A DNA stretch of 44,042 nucleotides from an uncultured Rhodospirillaceae bacterium (GTDB taxonomy: Bacteria > Pseudomonadota > Alphaproteobacteria > Rhodospirillales > Casp-alpha2). The notes beneath the pieces were generated by a model. It was not told the origin of the DNA, ran no database searches, and saw nothing but the letters and a program-made list of their open reading frames with translations. The stretch lies in NCBI GenBank assembly GCA_913030825.1, contig CAJWCU010000025.1:1-44042 (forward strand), written 5' to 3'. Shown piece by piece: positions 36,312 to 43,719 of this stretch. Position 1 is the first letter of the stretch; every line of letters starts with the position of its first letter. The position numbers were made by a program, and so were the translations under genes.

Positions 36312-36806
36312 ATGACTCGCACCTCCATCACACCTTCGGGCATCACACCGTCGGGCATCACACCGTCGGACGACGCGGCCCCGGCGGCCGAAGGCCGCCC
36401 GTTCAGCCAGATTCTCGACCGCCTGCGCGGCGCCGGCCTGCGCCCGACGCGCCAGCGCATGGCGCTCGCCAAGCTTCTGTTCGACGGTGGCGACCGCCAT
36501 CTGACGGCGGAAATGCTCCATGCCGATGCCCAGTCCGCCAACGTGCGGGTCTCGCTCGCCACGGTCTACAACACCCTGCATCAATTCCACCGCGCCGGTC
36601 TGCTGCGGGAAATCGTCGTCGATTCCCAGCGCACCTATTTCGATACCAACATGTCCGACCATCACCATTTCTATTTCGATGAAACGGGTGAGTTGTCGGA
36701 TATTCCGGGTGACCAGGTCGAAGTCGCCGCCCTGCCGCCGGTGCCCGACGGCATGGCCGTGTCGCGCGTCGACGTCGTCGTTCGCGTCCGTCCCGCCGAC
36801 GCCTGA
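36312..36806 (+). CDS. irr: Iron-responsive Fur-family regulator Irr
   Basis: A 164-residue Fur-family protein. The winged helix is LRPTRQRMALAKLLF and VSLATVYNTLHQFHRAGLL. The Irr hallmark is the histidine run SDHHHFYF (H117-H119), which binds haem or metal, and the absence of cysteines: no Cys-Pro haem motif and no zinc CxxC, as in rhizobial-type Irr. The N-terminus carries three tandem copies of a 15-base unit encoding ITPSG or ITPSD. The ATG at 36312 is used; the TTG at 36300 is less likely. In rhizobia irr also adjoins fabA-fabB-fabI. It precedes rubrerythrin, its probable target. Confidence 0.9.
   Translation: MTRTSITPSGITPSGITPSDDAAPAAEGRPFSQILDRLRGAGLRPTRQRMALAKLLFDGGDRHLTAEMLHADAQSANVRVSLATVYNTLHQFHRAGLLREIVVDSQRTYFDTNMSDHHHFYFDETGELSDIPGDQVEVAALPPVPDGMAVSRVDVVVRVRPADA
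36327..36371 (+). repeat. Three tandem 15-base units in the 5' coding part of irr
   Basis: Units at 36327-36341, 36342-36356 and 36357-36371 differ at one or two bases and encode ITPSG, ITPSG and ITPSD. They lie before the DNA-binding domain. In-frame copy-number change by slippage would alter only the tail length. Confidence 0.9.
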
Positions 36807-36825
36807 CGCCTTGCTCCGCCGTTTT

Positions 36826-36870
36826 GCCGGGCCCTCATTCGCCCGGCCTGCCGCAGGCCCCATCGGGGCC
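36826..36870 (+). terminator. Cluster of GC hairpins after irr
   Basis: GCCGGGC/GCCCGGC (36826-36832 with 36841-36847), GGCCTG/CAGGCC (36846-36857) and GGCCCC/GGGGCC (36856-36870) follow the irr stop. There is no T run, so this is only a possible weak or factor-aided terminator. Confidence 0.35.
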
Positions 36871-36893
36871 GCGCTCCGGCTTGCCTACATCAG

Positions 36894-36940
36894 ATTAAAA
36901 TAATTCTAAACTTGACACCAATTGCCTGTCATAGCATAAC
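36894..36940 (+). promoter_or_regulatory. Rubrerythrin promoter preceded by an Irr-box-like site
   Basis: A perfect -35 TTGACA (36912-36917) and CATAAC (36935-36940) are 17 bases apart. Directly upstream is ATTAAAA-TAA-TTCTAAA (36894-36910), matching the recalled Irr box at 12 of 14 arm positions, with the right arm exact. Lying just upstream of the -35, it could serve activation or partial block by Irr. Predicted start near 36947, leader about 45 bases. Confidence 0.6.
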
Positions 36941-36991
36941 ATTTGCCTCCATAAATTAACTGTCCACCAGTCCACCTAAGGGAGTCAAACC

Positions 36992-37408
36992 ATGAGCCTT
37001 AAAGGCAGCCAGACCGAAGAAAACCTCAAAGCCGCGTTCGCCGGGGAATCCCAGGCCAACCGCCGCTATCTCTATTTCGCGCAGAAGGCCGACGTCGAAG
37101 GTTACAACGATGTCGCCGCCGTGTTCCGGTCCACCGCCGAAGGCGAAACCGGCCATGCCCACGGCCATCTGGAATTCCTGGAAGAAGTCGGCGACCCTGC
37201 CACGGGCGAGCCGATCGGCCCGACCGGCGACAACCTGAAGGCCGCGATCGCCGGTGAAACCCACGAATACACCGACATGTATCCCGGCATGGCCAAGACC
37301 GCCCGCGACGAAGGCTTCGATGAAATCGCGGATTGGTTCGAAACCCTGGCGAAGGCTGAAAAGTCCCATGCCGGTCGCTTCCAGAAAGCGTTCGACACCC
37401 TGGACTAA
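36992..37408 (+). CDS. Rubrerythrin-like diiron peroxidase without rubredoxin domain
   Basis: A 138-residue ferritin-like protein. The diiron ligands can be placed: E19 ([11 protein letters not shown]), E52 and H55 (EGETGH), E89 and E92 (AGETHEY), E123 and H126 (AEKSH). It therefore keeps the rubrerythrin-specific extra glutamate E92. There is no cysteine at all, so the C-terminal rubredoxin domain that normally feeds electrons is missing and an outside donor is needed. Rubrerythrins reduce hydrogen peroxide to water. AAGGGAG precedes the ATG. It is followed by the Fe-S CCG protein and DUF3501 genes on the same strand, with two hairpins in the 190-base gap. Confidence 0.92.
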   Translation: MSLKGSQTEENLKAAFAGESQANRRYLYFAQKADVEGYNDVAAVFRSTAEGETGHAHGHLEFLEEVGDPATGEPIGPTGDNLKAAIAGETHEYTDMYPGMAKTARDEGFDEIADWFETLAKAEKSHAGRFQKAFDTLD

Positions 37409-37436
37409 CGCCGGGATTTGATCTCGGACCGGTTTC

Positions 37437-37505
37437 GGCGCGGGCGGTTTTCGCCCGCGCCGGCCGGTTTCCGATGTCGGCCGCCGCGCCCACTTCCGGC
37501 GCGGC
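37437..37505 (+). other. Two strong hairpins between rubrerythrin and the Fe-S protein gene
   Basis: A 10-base stem GGCGCGGGCG/CGCCCGCGCC (37437-37446 with 37452-37461) is followed by an 8-base stem GCCGCGCC/GGCGCGGC (37483-37490 with 37498-37505). Neither has a clean T run. They may reduce read-through or protect the rubrerythrin 3' end, giving more rubrerythrin than downstream protein. Confidence 0.5.
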
Positions 37506-37598
37506 CCCTTTCCGATATTCATGAGTTCCGGACGTTCTTCCGGGAAGACACGACCCGACGGGTCCGTCCGGCCCCCCAGCCCGTGAAGAGGACTTGTC

Positions 37599-38939
37599 AT
37601 GAGTGAAGGCAGCCTGGAAGCCCCGACCCGCCATCCCCTGCCCTGGCAGGACGCGGAATTCTACGACGAACAGAAACTCGACGAGGAACTGCGCCGTGTC
37701 TTCGACATCTGCCACGGCTGCCGTCGCTGCTTCAATCTCTGCGACAGCTTCCCGCGCCTGTTCGATCTGATCGACGAGTCCGAATCCGGAGAACTGGACA
37801 CGGTCGACAGTAAGGATTTCAAGCCGGTCATCGACGCCTGCACGCTTTGCGACATGTGCTTCCTGACCAAATGTCCCTACGTGCCGCCCCACGAATTCAA
37901 CCTGGATTTCCCGCATCTGATGCTGCGCGCCCGCGCCATCGACCAGAAGAAGGGCAAGGTTCCCTTCGCCGCCCGGGAAATGACCAAGACCGACCGCAAC
38001 GGCAAGTTGGCCTCGGCCATGCCGGGCGTCGTCAATTGGGCCTGCAACTGCGACAACAAGCTGACGCGCCCGATCATGGAATCCGTCGGCGATATCCACC
38101 GCGACGCCAAGTTGCCGGAGTTTCACGCCGACACGTTCATGGCGCGCGCAAAGACACCGCCCGCCGTGAACACGGAAGCCCCGGCCCATGGCCGCAAGGC
38201 GGTGTTGTATGCGACCTGTTTCGCCAACTACAACAACCCGAACATCGGCAGCGCCGCACAGGCCGTGCTGGCCAAGAACGGCGTCGAGACCACGGCCGTC
38301 TATCCGCGCTGCTGCGGCATGCCGCAGTTGGAACAGGGCGACATCGCCGCCGTCGCCGAAGCCGCCAAGGAAGTCGCCGACGAACTGTGTGAATGGATCG
38401 ACAAGGGGCACGAAATCATCGCCCTGGTGCCGTCCTGTGCGCTGATGATGAAGTTCGAATGGCCGCTAATCCTGCCGGACGACGAAAACGTCAAGAAGCT
38501 GGCGACCCATACGTCCGATATCACCGAATACATCGTTTCCATCGCCAAGAAGGAAGGCCTTGCCGACGGCATGTCACCGCTTTCCGGCGGCGTCACGGCG
38601 CATATCGCCTGCCACGCCCGGGCCCAGAACATGGGTCAGAAGGGCGCCGAAATGCTCAAGCTGGTGCCCGACACCGACGTCAAGGTGATCGAGCGATGCT
38701 CCGGCCACGGCGGCTCCTGGGGCGTGACCAAGGAATTCTTCGAGGTCGGTCTCAAGGTCGGCAAGCCGGTCGCCCGTCAGGCGGCCAAGAACGAAACGCC
38801 CTATATCGTTTCCGAATGTCCGCTCGCCCGTGACCATATCCTTCAGGGTATGGAGAAGCTGGATGCCGATACCTCCGGCGTCAAACAGGCACAGCACCCG
38901 ATTGAACTGATGGCCACCGCCTACGGCCTGGCCGACTGA
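37599..38939 (+). CDS. Double [4Fe-4S] protein with two CCG domains (HdrB/GlpC-like)
   Basis: A 446-residue Fe-S oxidoreductase-like protein. Two ferredoxin-type clusters are predicted: C38, C41, C44, C48 (CHGCRRCFNLC) and C81, C84, C87, C92 (CTLCDMCFLTKCP). Two CCG domains follow, as in HdrB, GlpC and GlcF: C207 with C238-C239 (RCCGMPQ), and C338 with C367, where the expected CCG reads CSG. No membrane segment or flavin motif is seen. The CCG layout suggests electron transfer, possibly with a noncubane cluster in the first CCG domain. GAGG lies upstream of the ATG. Between rubrerythrin and DUF3501, it is the likely electron partner of the former; this is inference. Confidence 0.88.
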   Translation: MSEGSLEAPTRHPLPWQDAEFYDEQKLDEELRRVFDICHGCRRCFNLCDSFPRLFDLIDESESGELDTVDSKDFKPVIDACTLCDMCFLTKCPYVPPHEFNLDFPHLMLRARAIDQKKGKVPFAAREMTKTDRNGKLASAMPGVVNWACNCDNKLTRPIMESVGDIHRDAKLPEFHADTFMARAKTPPAVNTEAPAHGRKAVLYATCFANYNNPNIGSAAQAVLAKNGVETTAVYPRCCGMPQLEQGDIAAVAEAAKEVADELCEWIDKGHEIIALVPSCALMMKFEWPLILPDDENVKKLATHTSDITEYIVSIAKKEGLADGMSPLSGGVTAHIACHARAQNMGQKGAEMLKLVPDTDVKVIERCSGHGGSWGVTKEFFEVGLKVGKPVARQAAKNETPYIVSECPLARDHILQGMEKLDADTSGVKQAQHPIELMATAYGLAD

Positions 38940-38974
38940 GAGTTTTAATGACCCCGACCATGCAAGAGGCCGCA

Positions 38975-39565
38975 ATGCCCAACAAGCACGAGATCGCCCC
39001 CGCCGATATCATGTCCATGGAGGACTATGGCCGTGAACGCTCGGAACGCCGCAAACGCGTGACCGAACTGAAACGCAACCGGCGCCTCGCCATCGGCCCG
39101 GACGCGACCTTCTATTTCGAAAGCTACGACACCATGTTCCATCAGGTGCATGAGATGCTGTTCATCGAAAAGGGCGGCGAGGATCAGATCGAAGACGAGC
39201 TGTCCGCCTATAACCCCCTGATCCCCAAGGGCCGGGAGCTGGTCGCGACCTTGATGTTCGAAATCGACGATCCGGTCCGCCGGGCGCGATTCCTGGCCGG
39301 CCTGGGCGGGGTCGAGGAAACCGTTTCCTTCGAATTCGCGGGCGAAACGGTCAAAGGCATTCCGGAAGACGACGTCGACCGCACCACGGCGGACGGCAAG
39401 GCATCGAGCATCCAGTTCCTGCATTTCCCCTTCACCGACGACCAGGTCGCCAAGTTCAAGGAGCCGGGCACCGAGGTGATGTTGAAGGTGGCGCATGAAA
39501 AATACGGCCACATCGCCATCCTGAGCGACGCCGTGAAGGAAGCCTTGGCGAGCGATTTCGACTGA
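38975..39565 (+). CDS. DUF3501 family protein
   Basis: A 196-residue cytoplasmic protein of a family of unknown function. Conserved stretches visible are DIMSMEDYGRERSERRKRV, GPDATFYFESYDTMFHQVHEML, the acidic EKGGEDQIEDELSAYNPLIP and TLMFEIDDPVRRARFL; a HEKYGHIA motif is near the C-terminus. There is no cysteine and no signal peptide. The ATG at 38975 has AGAGG at good distance; an upstream ATG at 38948 would add nine residues. From memory, DUF3501 genes commonly stand beside rubrerythrin and HdrB-like Fe-S genes, so a shared pathway is likely. Confidence 0.88.
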   Translation: MPNKHEIAPADIMSMEDYGRERSERRKRVTELKRNRRLAIGPDATFYFESYDTMFHQVHEMLFIEKGGEDQIEDELSAYNPLIPKGRELVATLMFEIDDPVRRARFLAGLGGVEETVSFEFAGETVKGIPEDDVDRTTADGKASSIQFLHFPFTDDQVAKFKEPGTEVMLKVAHEKYGHIAILSDAVKEALASDFD

Positions 39566-39592
39566 TCCGCCCAACGCCGGATCCAAACGACG

Positions 39593-39625
39593 ACGGCGCG
39601 GCCCGAAGCGGGACGCGCCGTTTTC
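39593..39625 (+). terminator. Terminator after the DUF3501 gene
   Basis: Stem ACGGCGCG/CGCGCCGT (39593-39600 with 39614-39621), 13-base loop with further pairing possible, followed by TTT. It marks the end of the rubrerythrin group, before the convergent SH3-domain gene. Confidence 0.65.
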
Positions 39626-39646
39626 ATATGCGGATGGGGGGCGTCG

Positions 39647-40243
39647 TTATTCGACCGCTTCGCCCTTGCGGATACCCCAAAGTTCGACCCGGCGGATCCA
39701 GCCTTCGAACCCCGATGCCTTGACCCGGCACCACCCGCCCTCGGCCGGGCAGACGACGATGCGGACGATTACATCCGGCTCCAGCCGCGCCAGCGCCCGG
39801 GCGGTGCTGTCCGGGTCGGCGCGCAGCGTCCGGGTGCGGCCCAGCACGATGGCCGTGCGGTCCCCGTCCAACATGGTCTGATGGACCCAACCCTGAGTTC
39901 CCTGATGGTCGCGGACCTTTCGCCAGGTCTGGAATTCGGCGATCACCTCCATGGGAAGGTGGCGCCGTTTGTAGACCCAGTCGACGGGATACTGCACGCC
40001 GGGGCCCGACCGCATGTTGACCTCGCCCGCGCGCAACGACACGAACCTGGGCAGCGGCAGGCCCGAGGGTGCGGTCGTCGTCGCCGGAGCGCCCGCGCCC
40101 GCGGGGGCCTGGGCACCCACCGGAACCGGCGCCATGGCCATAGCGGCGACCATCATCAGGGCGGTCAGAAACCCACATCCCCGCACCGTCCGGCCGTGGC
40201 CGACGTCGGTCAATTCGGGATGGGTGGCGGAATGCCGGATCAT
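39647..40243 (-). CDS. Secreted bacterial SH3-domain protein
   Basis: A 198-residue protein with an N-terminal signal (hydrophobic stretch about residues 22-42, cut likely after GAQA) and a Pro/Ala-rich linker. Two SH3-like units follow: SLRAGEVNMRSGPGVQYPVDWVY with GWVHQTML, and TLRADPDSTARALARLEP with GFEGWIRRVELWG. Such proteins bind cell wall or other proteins in the periplasm. It is divergent from the 2-hydroxyacid dehydrogenase gene, an arrangement seen in other alphaproteobacteria. Confidence 0.88.
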   Translation of the reverse strand: MIRHSATHPELTDVGHGRTVRGCGFLTALMMVAAMAMAPVPVGAQAPAGAGAPATTTAPSGLPLPRFVSLRAGEVNMRSGPGVQYPVDWVYKRRHLPMEVIAEFQTWRKVRDHQGTQGWVHQTMLDGDRTAIVLGRTRTLRADPDSTARALARLEPDVIVRIVVCPAEGGWCRVKASGFEGWIRRVELWGIRKGEAVE

Positions 40244-40453
40244 GTGGTCCTCGGGTCTGGGCGCGGCCCCGGGTTGGGGCGGCCCTGCCTGTCCTTGCGG
40301 CGTTCGAAGGGTCTTATCGCCGCCCCGCCCGAACCCGTCAAGGGGATAGCCCCAAGAGCCTATTCTCCGGGGCCTTGCGGCACTTCATCGTGCTATAGAC
40401 AAGGGATATGATAAGTTGCTATGGCCCCCGGGTAGAACGGAGACCCTGCCACC

Positions 40454-41440
40454 ATGCCAAGTACCAAACCCCGCGTCGTCGTTACGCGCAAACTGCCGGA
40501 CGCCATCGAAACCCGGATGATGGAACTGTTCGATGTGCAGTTGAATCTGGACGACAAGCCGATGACCAAGGCACAACTGATCGAGGCCGTGGCCAAGGCC
40601 GATGTCCTGGTGCCGACGGTCACCGACCGTATCGACGCGGCGATCCTGGCGCAGGCGGGGGATCGATTGCGGCTGATCGCCAATTACGGCACCGGCGTTG
40701 ACCATATCGACCTGGCCAGCGCCCGCCAGCGGGGCATGACGGTCACCAACACCCCCGACGTCCTGACCGAGGATACCGCCGATATGACCATGGCGCTGTT
40801 CCTCGCCGTGTCGCGCCGCATCGCCGAAGGCGAACGCGTCATGCGCACCGGCGATTGGAGTGGCTGGTCCCCGACCTGGATGCTCGGCCACCGGATCAAC
40901 GGCAAACGCCTGGGCATCATCGGCATGGGCCGCATCGGCCGCGCCGTGGCGCGCCGGGCCCGGGGTTTCGGCATGGCGGTCCACTATCACAACCGCAAGC
41001 GCGTGCATGAATCGGTCGAAAACGAATTGGAGGCGACCTATTGGGAAAGCCTCGATCAGATGCTGGCCCGGGTCGATCTGGTATCGGTCAACTGCCCGCA
41101 TACGCCCGCGACCTATCACCTTCTGTCGGCGCGGCGCCTGCAGCTGTTGCAGCCCCATTCGATCATCGTCAACACGGCACGCGGCGAAGTCATCGACGAA
41201 AACGCCCTGACCCGCATGTTGGAAGCGGGCGAGATCGCGGGTGCCGGCCTGGACGTGTTCGAACACGAACCGGCGGTTAATCCGAAGCTGCTGGCGCTCG
41301 ATAATACGGTCCTGCTGCCCCACCTGGGCAGTGCGACGGTCGAAGGCCGCATCGACATGGGCGAGAAGGTTCTGATCAACATCAAGACCTTCGTCGACGG
41401 CCACAAGCCGCCCGACCGCGTCCTGGCCGACGTTTTCTGA
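40454..41440 (+). CDS. D-2-hydroxyacid dehydrogenase (glyoxylate/hydroxypyruvate reductase type)
   Basis: A 328-residue NAD(P)H-dependent enzyme of the D-isomer 2-hydroxyacid family. The cofactor motif is GIIGMGRIGRAVARRARGFG, and the catalytic residues are R243 (NTARGE), E272 (FEHEP) and H290 (LPHLGSAT). Closest in pattern to glycerate dehydrogenase/GyaR enzymes that reduce glyoxylate and hydroxypyruvate; exact substrate not fixed by sequence. GGAG lies 11 bases before the ATG. A weak hairpin GGCGCG/CGCGCC (41452-41469) separates it from pabB. Confidence 0.9.
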   Translation: MPSTKPRVVVTRKLPDAIETRMMELFDVQLNLDDKPMTKAQLIEAVAKADVLVPTVTDRIDAAILAQAGDRLRLIANYGTGVDHIDLASARQRGMTVTNTPDVLTEDTADMTMALFLAVSRRIAEGERVMRTGDWSGWSPTWMLGHRINGKRLGIIGMGRIGRAVARRARGFGMAVHYHNRKRVHESVENELEATYWESLDQMLARVDLVSVNCPHTPATYHLLSARRLQLLQPHSIIVNTARGEVIDENALTRMLEAGEIAGAGLDVFEHEPAVNPKLLALDNTVLLPHLGSATVEGRIDMGEKVLINIKTFVDGHKPPDRVLADVF

Positions 41441-41495
41441 TTTCGTCTTTCGGCGCGCCTGGACGCGCCCTTCTCGATAATCGTCACGTTCCGCC

Positions 41496-42890
41496 ATGCA
41501 CATCACCCAGCCCGTTCACGTGCAGCCGATACCCTTCGTCGATCCCGTGGTCGCCTTCGAGGCCTATGCGGATGACCCGGTGGCGGCGTTGTTGGACAGC
41601 GCCGATGCCGTCGGCGGGCGGGGCCGGTATGCCTTCCTGGCGGGCGATCCCTACCATGTGATCTCCGCCGACGCGGCCGACGATCCCTTCGGCCAACTGG
41701 CCCGCGAACTGGCCCGCGCGCGCATCGAACCCGTGCCCGGTCTGCCGCCGTTCCAGACGGGGGCGGTGGGTGTGCTGGGCTATGAGTTGGGCTCGGCCCT
41801 CGAACGCCTGCCGGAGCGAAAGCCGGGCGGCCTCGATTTCCCCGACATGGTGATGGGTCTATACGACACCGTCTGCGCCTTCGACATGAAGTTGAAGAAA
41901 GCCTGGGTGATCGCGACGGACGTCGCCGGTAACCGGGACGGATCGGTCAAGGCGCCTCGCCGTCCGGGGCCGGAGGCCCGTGCGCGGGTCATGGCGGCGC
42001 GCGTCGTTTCGGCCCGCGCGTCGGACGAGCCCCCGCCCCTGGGCCTCGATTGGCGGGCCGACCAGACGCGGCCCGAGATGGAGGCCCGCATCGCCCGCGC
42101 CATCGACTACATCCACATGGGCGATATCTTCCAGGCCAACATCGCGCAACGGTTCCTGGCCGATCTACCGGCGGAGACCCGGCCCTTCGACGTCTACCGG
42201 CGGCTGCGCCGTCTGTCTTCGGCCCCCTTTGCGGCGTTCCTCAAGTGCGGTGCGGATAAGGCCGTGATCTCCGCCTCGCCGGAACGGTTCCTGTCGTTGG
42301 GCCCGGGCGGGGTGATCGAAACCCGGCCCATCAAGGGCACCCGGCCGCGCGGCGTGACGACCGAGGAAGACCGCACCCTGGCGGCCCAGCTGATCTCCAG
42401 CGAAAAGGACCGGGCTGAAAACCTGATGATCGTCGATCTGTTGCGCAACGATCTGTCGCGGGTCGCCAGGATCGGCTCGGTCCAGGTCTCGAAACTATTC
42501 GAACTGGAGACCTTCGCGCGGGTGCATCATCTGGTGTCGGAAGTCCGCGCCGATATCGGCGAAGGCCTGGATGCCATCGATCTGTTGCGCGCGACCTTCC
42601 CCGGCGGCTCGATCACCGGGGCGCCGAAAATCCGCGCCATGGAAATCATTCACGAGATCGAACCCGTGGCCCGTGGGCCATACTGCGGGGCCGTCGCCTG
42701 GATGGGGTTCGACGGGGCCATGGATTCCGCCATCGCGATCCGCACCATGACCTATGCGAACGGCGTCGTCGCGGCCCAGGCCGGCGGCGGCATCGTCGCG
42801 GACTCGGACCCCGCGGACGAGTATGATGAGTCCATGACCAAGATCCGCCCCCTTCTGGCCGCCCTCGACGGGCGCATGGCTTTATCGTGA
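41496..42890 (+). CDS. pabB: Aminodeoxychorismate synthase component I (PabB)
   Basis: Makes 4-amino-4-deoxychorismate from chorismate for folate synthesis. 464 residues with the anthranilate synthase/PabB fold. The PIKGT motif (K280) is the mark of PabB, where the lysine attacks chorismate, as opposed to the PIAGT of TrpE. DLLRNDLSRVA, GSITGAPKIRAMEIIHEIEP and PYCGAVAWMGFDG complete the active site. The aminotransferase class IV gene follows after 16 bases, completing the route to p-aminobenzoate. No glutaminase component (PabA) is nearby; TrpG may serve. Confidence 0.96.
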   Translation: MHITQPVHVQPIPFVDPVVAFEAYADDPVAALLDSADAVGGRGRYAFLAGDPYHVISADAADDPFGQLARELARARIEPVPGLPPFQTGAVGVLGYELGSALERLPERKPGGLDFPDMVMGLYDTVCAFDMKLKKAWVIATDVAGNRDGSVKAPRRPGPEARARVMAARVVSARASDEPPPLGLDWRADQTRPEMEARIARAIDYIHMGDIFQANIAQRFLADLPAETRPFDVYRRLRRLSSAPFAAFLKCGADKAVISASPERFLSLGPGGVIETRPIKGTRPRGVTTEEDRTLAAQLISSEKDRAENLMIVDLLRNDLSRVARIGSVQVSKLFELETFARVHHLVSEVRADIGEGLDAIDLLRATFPGGSITGAPKIRAMEIIHEIEPVARGPYCGAVAWMGFDGAMDSAIAIRTMTYANGVVAAQAGGGIVADSDPADEYDESMTKIRPLLAALDGRMALS

Positions 42891-42906
42891 TGATGGGTGC
42901 CGCGTC

Positions 42907-43710
42907 ATGGTGATCGATTTCAACGGCCATCTGGTCCCGCCCGAGGCGGTGCGCATCGATCCCTTCGACCGGGGCTTCACCCTGGGCGACGGCATTTTCG
43001 AAAGCCTGCGGGTCACCGGCGGTCAGGTGGAATTCGCCGAGGAACATTTGGATCGCCTGAACCGGGCGGCCGAGGTCACGGCCATGCCGCTGCCCTTTAC
43101 CCGGTCGGAGATCCTCGTCCGCATGGTGCGCCTGATCGCCGCCACGGAAATGGCCGACGCGGCGTTGCGCCTGATGGTCAGCCGGGGCCCCGCCGCGCGC
43201 GGCGTCGCCGCACCCCCGCCCGAGGATTGCCGCCCGACCGTGGTGATGGCCCTGCACCCCCTGCCACCGACCCGCAACGCCGCGGTCGCCGCCGTCGTCG
43301 CGACGGTCACCCGGCGCAACGAATTCTCGCCCTTTTCCCGGGTCAAGGCCGCCCCCTATCTGGACAGCATCGTCGCCTTGGAAGAAGCCAAAGGAAAAGA
43401 CGCTCAGGATGCCGTTCTGTTGAATACGCAGGGCCGAGTGGCCTCTGCCTGCTACGCCAATCTGTTCGCGGTGATCGGCGGACGTCTGGTCACGCCGCCG
43501 CTGGCCGACGGGCCCTTGCCGGGGGTCACGCGGGGCCGGGTGCTGGCGGCGCTGGACGGGGCGGAGGAAGGCATGTCGGCGGACGATCTCGCCGGGGCCG
43601 AGGAAATCTTCCTGACCAACAGTTTCGGCATCCGCAGCGTCACGGCGCTGGACGGCCGCCCCCTGCCCGAAGGGCCCATGGCCGCCAAGGCGCGCGAGAT
43701 CGCGGGTTAG
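42907..43710 (+). CDS. Aminotransferase class IV, probable aminodeoxychorismate lyase
   Basis: A 267-residue fold-type IV PLP enzyme. RGFTLGDGIFESLRV near the N-terminus, the PLP lysine K147 (RVKAAPYLDS), QGRVASACYANLFAV and the TNSFGIRSV phosphate-binding loop are visible. Position directly after pabB points to 4-amino-4-deoxychorismate lyase (PabC), giving p-aminobenzoate and pyruvate; branched-chain or D-amino acid transamination is the alternative. The ATG at 42907 is 16 bases after the pabB stop. Confidence 0.88.
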   Translation: MVIDFNGHLVPPEAVRIDPFDRGFTLGDGIFESLRVTGGQVEFAEEHLDRLNRAAEVTAMPLPFTRSEILVRMVRLIAATEMADAALRLMVSRGPAARGVAAPPPEDCRPTVVMALHPLPPTRNAAVAAVVATVTRRNEFSPFSRVKAAPYLDSIVALEEAKGKDAQDAVLLNTQGRVASACYANLFAVIGGRLVTPPLADGPLPGVTRGRVLAALDGAEEGMSADDLAGAEEIFLTNSFGIRSVTALDGRPLPEGPMAAKAREIAG

Positions 43711-43719
43711 CCCGGCCGA

